Positions 31,886 through 38,275 of a stretch of DNA of 38,275 nucleotides are shown here, in pieces (position 1 is the stretch's first letter; every line of letters begins with the position of its first letter). A program made the position numbers and the translations under genes. The notes below the pieces were generated by a model. The model was not told where the DNA came from and did no database searches. It saw nothing but the letters and a program-made list of their open reading frames with translations. Source of the DNA: Brevundimonas sp. (lineage in GTDB: Bacteria; Pseudomonadota; Alphaproteobacteria; Caulobacterales; Caulobacteraceae); contig JAUYAG010000169.1 of assembly GCA_030693575.1 (NCBI GenBank), positions 1 through 38,275 of the forward strand. The letters run 5' to 3'.

Positions 31886-33175
31886 TCAGGCCCTTGGCAG
31901 AAGCTTCACGATATCGTTGGCTTTGCGATCGTCGACCGGCATCAGCTTCTGGCCGATGACCGCCGCGGCGTCCTGTAGGGGATCCCCGCTCAAGTGGGCG
32001 TATCGCTCGGCGGTCCGGGCGCTGGCGTGGCCGAGCAGTTTCCCGACCAGGAACAGACTGGCGCCGTCGGCCACAGCAAAGCTGGCGAAGCTATGGCGCA
32101 GATCATGGATCCGGACGCCCTCGAGGCCTGCCCGACCACATGCCTTGGCGAAGGCGCGGCGCACTCCGACTATATGACCGTCACCACGGGTAGCGGGGAA
32201 GACGAACTGAGCAGCCTTGGTCGGGCGACGCTTGGCGAGGATTTCGAGCGCCGGCGGGGACAGGGTGATGCGTCGCTCACCGTTCTGCCCCCCTGCCTTC
32301 GTGCGCTCGGGCGGCAGCACCAGTAGCCTGCGCTCGATGTCTACCTCCGACCATCGCAAGCCGAGGATTTCAGTCTTCCTCGCTCCGGTAAGCAGGAGCA
32401 GACGGATAGCGTCGCAGAAGGCTGGATTGACCTCCCCGGCCGCTTCCGTGTCGTTGAGTCCGTCAAGCAACCGGCCGGCCTCCTCGCGGCTGAGGAAACG
32501 TTCGCGCACCGGCGCGGCCGACAGTTTGACCGAGGTGAATGGATTGGCTGTCACCAGCCCATGCTCCAGACCCCACGCGAACATCGCTGCTGTCGTGGTC
32601 AGAGTCCGGCGCGCAACCCCGGCGCCGCCCGTGACAATAGCCCGACCGCGCTTCTTCTCGCTCTTCTCATCGACGGCGGTCTTTCCGACCGTGATGTCGC
32701 GAACGGCTTTGGCGGCCTCCGCCTTGGTGACCGTGTTGGCGACCTTACGGCCCAGAAGGGGTCGAATATGTCGCTTGAGGTTCGAGCCGTCGTTTTCCCA
32801 GGTGCTCGCGCGCTTGCCGGGCTTTGTCGCCGGTCCATCTTCCAGGTAGCGGTCGATCAGGGCCGAGACGGTGAGGGCTTCACGCGCTGCCTTCTTCTCC
32901 GTCGCCGGGTCTTCACCCACCGCAACGCGGCGAAGGGCGTTCTCTGCAGCATCCCGCGCCGACTCGGGCGTGAACGGGGAGCCATGGACGCCGAGGGTGT
33001 AGATCCGCTGCAATGGGCCGAGGCGGTACTTGAGCGCGTAGACACGACGGCCAGTCGGATAGACCCGCAAGAAGAAGCCCTTGAGGTCCGTATCCCAGAC
33101 GCGGGTTTCGCCCGCGGCCGGAACCGGGGTCGCATCGACCGTGCGCTTGGTGATGCGCGCCTTACGACTCTGCAT
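31886..33175 (-). CDS. int: Site-specific tyrosine recombinase (integrase)
   Basis: This 429-aa integrase has the arm-binding N-terminal DUF4102-type domain (1-95), a SAM-like core-binding domain (about 100-215) and a catalytic domain. The full catalytic set is visible: R266 in TGARKTEI, H357-x-x-R360 in IHDLRHSF, H383 in LGHAS and Y392 in ERYAHL. Such enzymes integrate islands at tRNA 3' ends. Its start lies about 210 bp from a tRNA 3'-end fragment at 33385-33412, so the target is probably that tRNA. It appears intact. Confidence 0.95.
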   Translation of the reverse strand: MQSRKARITKRTVDATPVPAAGETRVWDTDLKGFFLRVYPTGRRVYALKYRLGPLQRIYTLGVHGSPFTPESARDAAENALRRVAVGEDPATEKKAAREALTVSALIDRYLEDGPATKPGKRASTWENDGSNLKRHIRPLLGRKVANTVTKAEAAKAVRDITVGKTAVDEKSEKKRGRAIVTGGAGVARRTLTTTAAMFAWGLEHGLVTANPFTSVKLSAAPVRERFLSREEAGRLLDGLNDTEAAGEVNPAFCDAIRLLLLTGARKTEILGLRWSEVDIERRLLVLPPERTKAGGQNGERRITLSPPALEILAKRRPTKAAQFVFPATRGDGHIVGVRRAFAKACGRAGLEGVRIHDLRHSFASFAVADGASLFLVGKLLGHASARTAERYAHLSGDPLQDAAAVIGQKLMPVDDRKANDIVKLLPRA

Positions 33176-33280
33176 TTGTGATCCTGGAACGATGGGACCG
33201 GCGAAGTGACCGACTCCCGATACCGTCTAGATACCACGACGGGCGAAACGCGCCGGCACCGAAAGATCCTTACGTCGGCC

Positions 33281-33320
33281 CTATTTGATCATTTTTTTCA
33301 TAAAAACAGCATATAATGTG
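33281..33320. other. AT-rich patch between integrase and tRNA fragment
   Basis: A short AT-rich stretch in otherwise GC-rich DNA includes TTTGATCATTTTTT and, on the plus strand, TATAAT at 33312-33317. It may hold the integrase promoter and recombinase arm or host-factor sites next to the attachment core. No well-spaced -35 was found for the TATAAT. Confidence 0.45.
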
Positions 33321-33384
33321 GGCGCACGGAAACACGCCGCGACCTGTAGAAATCAATCACCCCCACATTGACATCGAGGGGGTC

Positions 33385-33412
33385 ACAGGTTCAATCCCTG
33401 TCGCGTCCACCA
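33385..33412 (+). repeat. tRNA 3'-end fragment, probable attachment site
   Basis: ACAGG-TTCAATC-CCTGT is a complete T arm, followed by the seven-base acceptor strand CGCGTCC, discriminator A and CCA. No matching 5' acceptor strand (GGACGCG) or D/anticodon arms lie upstream, so only the 3' end of a tRNA or tRNA-like gene is present. This is the usual scar at one end of an island integrated into a tRNA gene. The tRNA identity cannot be told. Confidence 0.8.
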
Positions 33413-33445
33413 TTCCTTCCCTGACAATCTGACCGGCCGGACGCC

Positions 33446-34147
33446 CTAGCGGCGCGCCGGACTCTCCAGACCCCGCTGAACCGCCGGTCGCGCCAGACCG
33501 CGCTCCAGCCAGGCCGGGACGTTCTTCAGACTGTCGAAATCCACCAGATCGCAGGCCTCGTAGAAGCCGACCAGATTGCGCACCCAGCCCAGCGTCGCGA
33601 CATCGGCGATCGAATAGTCGCCCATAATCCAGTCGCGGCCTTCCAGCCGGCTTTCCAGCACGCCCAACAGTCGTTTTGATTCCGCGACGTAGCGTTCCAG
33701 CGGGCGCTTGTCCTCAAACGTCTTGCCCGCAAATTTATGGAAGAAGCCGAGCTGGCCGAACATCGGGCCGATCGCGGCCATCTGGAACATCACCCACTGT
33801 AGCGTCTCATAGCGGGCGGCTGGGTCCGTCGGGATCAGCCGGCCCGTCTTCTCGGCCAGATAGACCAGGATCGCGCCGGACTCGAACAGGGCCAGCGGCT
33901 TGCCCCCCGGACCGTCGGGATCGAGGATGGCGGGGATCTTGCCGTTGGGGTTCAGTGACAGGAACTCCGGCGTCCATGTCTCGTCCTTCCCGATGTCGAT
34001 GAAATGCCCTTCATAGGGCAGGCCGATCTCCTCCAGCATGATCGAGACCTTCACCCCGTTGGGCGTGTTCAGCGAATAGAGCTGCAACCGGTCGGGATGC
34101 TGCGCCGGCCAGCGCTGCGTGATCGGAAAGGCTGAAAGGTCGGCCAC
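33446..34147 (-). CDS. Nu-class glutathione S-transferase-like protein (YfcG/YghU type)
   Basis: This 233-aa protein has the thioredoxin-like N-terminal domain with YSLNTPNGVKVSIMLEE and NPNGKIPAILDPDGPGGKPLALFESGAILVYLAEKTG, closely similar to YfcG-type Nu-class GSTs that reduce disulfides with glutathione. A helical domain follows. The GTG at 34147 is preferred to the TTG at 34153 because GGAG lies six bases before it and directly abuts the TTG. It is the first core-type gene beyond the tRNA fragment. Confidence 0.9.
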   Translation of the reverse strand: MADLSAFPITQRWPAQHPDRLQLYSLNTPNGVKVSIMLEEIGLPYEGHFIDIGKDETWTPEFLSLNPNGKIPAILDPDGPGGKPLALFESGAILVYLAEKTGRLIPTDPAARYETLQWVMFQMAAIGPMFGQLGFFHKFAGKTFEDKRPLERYVAESKRLLGVLESRLEGRDWIMGDYSIADVATLGWVRNLVGFYEACDLVDFDSLKNVPAWLERGLARPAVQRGLESPARR

Positions 34148-34276
34148 GGGCAACTCCGGCTGCGTTCAGAATGGATGTAGGCGGGCCGGTTTCATCCGCA
34201 ACCGGTCCGGTAGCGCATCTGTCCAACCGTTCGGTCCTGACTGGACCCGAGGCTTTCGCGCGGGCATTGGAGACGC

Positions 34277-35671
34277 ATGACTTTTCCGACCCCGTCCCCC
34301 GCAGACTGGCGCGTCCTGGCCGAAAAGGCCCTCAAGGAGCGGCCGCTGGAGAGCCTTGTCCATCTGGACCCCGACGGCCTCGCGATCCGGCCGCTGTATG
34401 CGGCGGCGACCGGCGGACAGCCGGTCTCCGCGCCGCGTCCGTCCGACGCCGAGGGCCGGGCCTGGGATGTGCGGACCCTGGTCGAGGGCGACGACCCCGC
34501 TGCCGTCAACGCCGCCGTGCTGGCTGATCTGGAGGGTGGGGCGGCGTCGGTGCTGCTCAGGGGTGCCGTGCTGGCGGATTCCGAACCCCTGGCCCGCGCG
34601 CTGGACGGCGTGGCGCTGGAACTGGCACCGGTCGGGCTGGACGCCGGGCTGGACGGGCCGGAGGCTGCCAATGCGCTCGCTGTGGCGGCCAAGGGCTCGC
34701 CGCGCGCCAAACTCATGTTCCACATGGACCCGCTCTCGGCCTTCGCCGAAGCCGGCGCCGCGCCGCGGGCCATCGACGAGCATCTGATGCTGGCGGCCAA
34801 TACGGCGGCGCGCCATGCCGGGGCCTATCCAGAGGCGTCCTTCTTCATGGCGAGCGGCCGGGTCGTGCACGAGGCCGGCGGTTCGATCGCCCAGGAGCTT
34901 GGCTTCGCGGCGGCCAATGCCGTGGCGTTGGTCAGGGCGGCGAGCGCGGCGGGGATGACGGCCGAAGCGGCGCTGAAGGGGACGGTGCTGGGCGTCTCGC
35001 TGGACCAGGAATATTTCGACGGCCTGGCCAAGGTCCGGGCCCTGCGCCTGATCTGGCGCACCCTGAGCCGGGCCTTCGGCGTCGAGACGCCCGCGGTGAT
35101 CGAGGCCCGCTCGTCACGGCGGATGCTTTCGGCGCGCGACCCCTGGCCCAATCTGCTGCGGCTGACGGCGGCGGGTTATGCCGGGGCCGTCGGCGGCGCG
35201 GACGCCGTGGTGCTGGACGGCCTGTCGCGCGCCAACGGCCGCTCCGACGCCTTCGCCCGGCGACAGGCGCGCAACACCCAGGCCGTGCTGATGGAAGAAG
35301 CCCATCTGGGCCGCGTCGACGATCCGGCGGCCGGCTCATGGTTCCTCGACGCCCGCACCCGCGATCTGGCCGAGGCCGGCTGGGCCGAGTTCCAGCGTAT
35401 CGAGGGCGAGGGCGGCCTGGTCACGGCGCTGCGCACCGGCGACATCCAGGACCGCGTCGCCGCCGCCCGCGCCGAACGCGAAGCGGCCCTGGCCAGCGGC
35501 GCTTCGCAGCTGGTCGGGGTGACCAAATTCGTCGATCCCGATCCGCGCCCTGCGCCGTTCGAGGCCGAGGCCACCCACCCGGCGCAGACCGGCGGTGACG
35601 CCTGTGACCCGTTGACCCCGATCCGCCTCGCCGCCCCCTTCGAGACCCAGCAGTGGGAGGCCGGCCGATGA
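34277..35671 (+). CDS. mutA: Methylmalonyl-CoA mutase small (beta) subunit, short form
   Basis: MutA is the non-catalytic partner of MutB in converting methylmalonyl-CoA and succinyl-CoA. The 464-aa protein keeps the TIM-barrel-type part ([54 protein letters not shown]) but is much shorter than the 638-aa Propionibacterium subunit and appears to lack the C-terminal B12-like domain. GGAG precedes the ATG. Its stop overlaps the mutB start as ATGA. Confidence 0.92.
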   Translation: MTFPTPSPADWRVLAEKALKERPLESLVHLDPDGLAIRPLYAAATGGQPVSAPRPSDAEGRAWDVRTLVEGDDPAAVNAAVLADLEGGAASVLLRGAVLADSEPLARALDGVALELAPVGLDAGLDGPEAANALAVAAKGSPRAKLMFHMDPLSAFAEAGAAPRAIDEHLMLAANTAARHAGAYPEASFFMASGRVVHEAGGSIAQELGFAAANAVALVRAASAAGMTAEAALKGTVLGVSLDQEYFDGLAKVRALRLIWRTLSRAFGVETPAVIEARSSRRMLSARDPWPNLLRLTAAGYAGAVGGADAVVLDGLSRANGRSDAFARRQARNTQAVLMEEAHLGRVDDPAAGSWFLDARTRDLAEAGWAEFQRIEGEGGLVTALRTGDIQDRVAAARAEREAALASGASQLVGVTKFVDPDPRPAPFEAEATHPAQTGGDACDPLTPIRLAAPFETQQWEAGR

Positions 35672-37809
35672 GCGCGCCCGACTTCACCAAAATCGCCCTC
35701 GATCTCGGCGCGACCGGCGCGGGCCCCGCCCGCGCTGTCTGGAACACGCCCGAGGGCCTGACCGTCGAAACCGCCTACGGCCCCGACGCCCTCGAGGGGC
35801 TGGACTTCATCCACGGCCTGCCAGGCATCGCCCCTTACGTCCGGGGCCCCTATCCGACCATGTACGCCGGCAACCCCTGGACCATCCGCCAGTATGCCGG
35901 CTTCTCGACCGCCGAGGCGTCCAACGCCTTCTACCGCCGCAACCTCGCCGCCGGCCAGAAGGGGCTGTCGATCGCCTTCGATCTGGCCACCCACCGCGGC
36001 TACGACAGCGACCATCCGCGGGTGAAGGGCGACGTCGGCATGGCCGGCGTGGCCATCGACAGCATCTACGACATGCGGACCCTGTTCGACGGCATACCGC
36101 TGGACCAGATGTCGGTGTCTATGACCATGAACGGCGCCGTCCTGCCGATCCTGGCCCTCTATGTCGTCGCCGCCGAGGAACAGGGCGTGCCGCACGCCGC
36201 CCTGACCGGGACCATCCAGAACGACATCCTCAAGGAGTTCATGGTCCGCAACACCTACATCTATCCGCCCGAACCCTCGATGCGGATCGTGTCGGACATC
36301 TTCGCCTGGACCGCGGAGCACACGCCGAAATTCAACTCCATCTCGATCAGCGGCTATCACATGCAGGAGGCCGGAGCCTCGGCCGATCTGGAGCTGGCCT
36401 ACACCCTCGCCGACGGGGTCGAATATCTGAAGGCCGGCGTCGCGGCGGGCATGGACGTCGACCGGTTCGCGCCGCGCCTGAGCTTCTTCTGGGCCATCGG
36501 CATGAACTATTTCATGGAGGTGGCCAAGCTGCGCGCCGGCCGCCTGCTGTGGGCCGAGGCCGTGTCGAATTTCGGCGCGAAAGACCCCCGCTCCCTGTCG
36601 CTGCGGGCCCACTGCCAGACCTCCGGCTGGTCGCTGGCGGCGCAGGATGTGTTCAACAATGTGCCCCGCACCATGGTCGAGGCCATGGCGGCGGCCGGCG
36701 GCCAGACCCAGAGCCTGCACACCAATGCGCTGGACGAGGCCCTGGCCCTGCCCACCGACTTCTCGGCCCGGATCGCCCGCAACACCCAGCTGCTGCTGCA
36801 GATGGAGACCGGCCTGACGAAGGTCATCGATCCCTGGGGCGGCAGCTATTACGTCGAACGCCTGACCCACGAACTGGCGAACAGGGCCCGCGTCCTGATG
36901 GCCGAGGTCGAGGCCCTGGGCGGCATGGCGAAGGCCATCGAGGCCGGCGTGCCCAAGATGCGGATCGAGGAAGCCTCGGCCCGCACCCAGGCCCGGATCG
37001 ACACGGGACAACAAACCGTCGTCGGTGTGAACCGCTATCTGTCCGACGCCGTCGACGACATCCCGATGCTAAAGGTCGACAACGCCGCTGTGCTCGCGGC
37101 CCAGATCGACAAGCTGAAACGCCTCCGCGCCGAACGCGACGAGGCGAAGACCCAGGCGGCGCTGGACGCCCTGACGGCGGGTGCGAGGGGCAATGCCAAC
37201 CTGCTGGAACTGTCGGTGCAGGCCGCCCGTGCCTACGCTACGGTTGGCGAAATCTCGGACGCGCTGGAAGCCGCCTTCGGCCGCCATGTGGCCACGGTGA
37301 AGACCGCCCGTGGCGTCTATGCTCGCGAGGCCGGCAACGATCCGAAAATCGCCCGTGCCCGCGACATGGTCGCCGCCTTTGTCGACAATGACGGCGGTCC
37401 GCCGCGCATCCTGATCGCCAAACTCGGCCAGGACGGCCACGACCGCGGCCAGAAGGTCATCGCCACCGCCTATGGAGACCTCGGCCTCGAGGCGACCGCC
37501 GGTGCCCTGTTCCAGACTCCGGCCGAGGCTGCCCGCGACGCCGTGGCCGGCAATGTCCACGCCGTCGGCGCCTCATCGCTGGCGGCCGGCCATCTGACGC
37601 TGGTGCCCGAGTTGAAGGCCGAGCTGGAGAAGCTGGGCCGGCCGGACATCATGATCGTGGTCGGCGGGGTGATCCCGCCGTCCGACGTCCAGACGCTGAT
37701 CAACATGGGAGCCGCCGCCGTCTATCCGCCCGGCTCGGTCATCGCCGACACGGCCATCGACCTGATCGACAAGCTGAACCAGCGCCTCGGCTACGCCCAG
37801 AAGACCTGA
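35668..37809 (+). CDS. mutB: Methylmalonyl-CoA mutase large (alpha) catalytic subunit
   Basis: MutB is the adenosylcobalamin-dependent catalytic subunit. From the ATG at 35668 (GGAGG seven bases upstream) it is 713 aa. It has the substrate-binding barrel ([20 protein letters not shown] near residue 65) and the C-terminal B12 domain with the cobalt ligand motif DGHDRG (D589, H591), followed by GGVIPPSDV and [13 protein letters not shown] start 15 bp earlier is less likely. It works in propionate and branched-chain catabolism and is not related to nitrate respiration. Confidence 0.97.
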   Translation: MSAPDFTKIALDLGATGAGPARAVWNTPEGLTVETAYGPDALEGLDFIHGLPGIAPYVRGPYPTMYAGNPWTIRQYAGFSTAEASNAFYRRNLAAGQKGLSIAFDLATHRGYDSDHPRVKGDVGMAGVAIDSIYDMRTLFDGIPLDQMSVSMTMNGAVLPILALYVVAAEEQGVPHAALTGTIQNDILKEFMVRNTYIYPPEPSMRIVSDIFAWTAEHTPKFNSISISGYHMQEAGASADLELAYTLADGVEYLKAGVAAGMDVDRFAPRLSFFWAIGMNYFMEVAKLRAGRLLWAEAVSNFGAKDPRSLSLRAHCQTSGWSLAAQDVFNNVPRTMVEAMAAAGGQTQSLHTNALDEALALPTDFSARIARNTQLLLQMETGLTKVIDPWGGSYYVERLTHELANRARVLMAEVEALGGMAKAIEAGVPKMRIEEASARTQARIDTGQQTVVGVNRYLSDAVDDIPMLKVDNAAVLAAQIDKLKRLRAERDEAKTQAALDALTAGARGNANLLELSVQAARAYATVGEISDALEAAFGRHVATVKTARGVYAREAGNDPKIARARDMVAAFVDNDGGPPRILIAKLGQDGHDRGQKVIATAYGDLGLEATAGALFQTPAEAARDAVAGNVHAVGASSLAAGHLTLVPELKAELEKLGRPDIMIVVGGVIPPSDVQTLINMGAAAVYPPGSVIADTAIDLIDKLNQRLGYAQKT

Positions 37810-37818
37810 GGCCGAAGC

Positions 37819-38229
37819 CTAGGGTCGGTGGTTGGCCGGCAGGGCTGCGATCTCTTCGGCGGTCAGCTTCTTGCTGATCCTGACGCGGCAGACCGAGGTC
37901 TGGGACGTGGAGCCCGGCACAACGATGCGGGCCCAGTCGTCGGTGCACAGGCGCGAGCCGACGAGGCCGCCGTCGGGGATCAGGGCCATCTGGATGGCGA
38001 AATCCATGTCCAGGCAGCCGCCCGCGGCGTTCAACTCATAGACATCGTTGCGGCCCACGCGCAGGAAGACCTGGTCGGGACGGCCCTGCTCGAAATTGTC
38101 GACCTGATTGACGCTGAAACACTGCCGGGCGCGGGCCGGCGGGTCGCCCGCCATGCCACCGCCCTCGACGGGCGCGCAGGAAGCCAGAAAGGTCAGGGTG
38201 CCGAGAGCGGCGAAGGCGAGGGTACGCAT
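37819..38229 (-). CDS. Small lipoprotein, DUF6491-like
   Basis: This 136-aa protein begins with a signal and lipobox (LASC, modified Cys at 18), so it is probably anchored to a membrane facing the periplasm. The mature part has a cysteine-containing pattern, RQCFSVNQVDNF, VFLRVGRNDVYELNAAGGCL and LTAEEIAALP, which fits DUF6491, a family of unknown function I associate with Caulobacterales and relatives. GAGGAG lies upstream of the ATG. It converges on mutB with a 9-bp gap. Confidence 0.8.
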   Translation of the reverse strand: MRTLAFAALGTLTFLASCAPVEGGGMAGDPPARARQCFSVNQVDNFEQGRPDQVFLRVGRNDVYELNAAGGCLDMDFAIQMALIPDGGLVGSRLCTDDWARIVVPGSTSQTSVCRVRISKKLTAEEIAALPANHRP

Positions 38230-38275
38230 GGGAAGTCTCCTCGAGGAACCAGAAGATCAACCGTCCGCTTTGCCG

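Noticed and set aside
33324-33445. A complete tRNA or permuted two-piece tmRNA at the fragment
   Set aside because: No 5' acceptor strand pairing with CGCGTCC is seen upstream and no tmRNA coding piece follows; GGACGCC at about 33437 lies at the end of the GST gene without the conserved tmRNA sequence.
1-38275. CRISPR arrays or insertion sequences
   Set aside because: No regularly spaced direct repeats and no transposase-like protein or paired terminal repeats with target duplications were seen.

Overview
This window looks like a high-GC alphaproteobacterial chromosome segment, possibly Caulobacterales. The lineage is an inference from GC content, a Ros/MucR-family regulator, a DUF6491-like lipoprotein and methylmalonyl-CoA mutase genes; no rRNA or intact tRNA is present to prove it. 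The left two thirds (1 to about 26,400) form a dense anaerobic nitrate-respiration gene set. The section at about 26,400-33,410 is an accessory region with a tyrosine integrase and a tRNA 3'-end fragment. The right end is ordinary chromosome (GST, methylmalonyl-CoA mutase, small lipoprotein).

Region by region. 1-7330 (minus): narK1-narK2-narG-narH, with narH cut by the window edge; narJ and narI are expected beyond it. 7331-7617 is a divergent control region with two Fnr/Dnr-type boxes. 7618-8403 (plus) encodes a cysteine-cluster-less Crp/Fnr regulator. moaA (minus) meets it stop to stop. A perfect TTGAT-N4-ATCAA box lies between moaA and the divergent modABC molybdate transporter. From 18518 leftward runs nrdJ (B12-dependent ribonucleotide reductase)-ubiT-ubiU-ubiV-chorismate-mutase-like gene-nnrS. 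The iron-centre repair gene ytfE/dnrN diverges from nrdJ across another box. From 24078 leftward runs a PLP decarboxylase-moaD-moaE-moaB-moaC-moeA operon. Then come a DauA-like D-amino-acid dehydrogenase, a 135-aa protein with a TTGCG-N4-CGCAA (NnrR-like) box at its start, and a small cysteine-rich DUF6455-like protein.

The genes fit one task: keeping a facultative cell respiring nitrate without oxygen. They cover nitrate entry and nitrite exit (NarK), reduction (NarGHJI), molybdate uptake and molybdenum cofactor synthesis, oxygen-independent ubiquinone hydroxylation (UbiTUV), oxygen-independent dNTP synthesis (NrdJ), nitrosative damage repair and NO response (YtfE, NnrS), and a dedicated regulator. 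At least four promoter regions carry Fnr/Dnr-type palindromes, several with a -10-like hexamer centred about 32 bp away, the class II activator geometry.

Most interesting points: (1) an AroQ-fold protein with PchB-like active-site features, translationally coupled to ubiUV, which may supply or divert chorismate for anaerobic ubiquinone synthesis; (2) a run of three hairpins (27,891-28,011), two with complementary loops, in front of a 53-aa gene; (3) an integrase next to a tRNA 3'-end fragment with no intact tRNA partner in the window, raising the possibility that the whole respiration cluster lies on one integrated element; (4) an unexplained PLP decarboxylase heading the moa operon.
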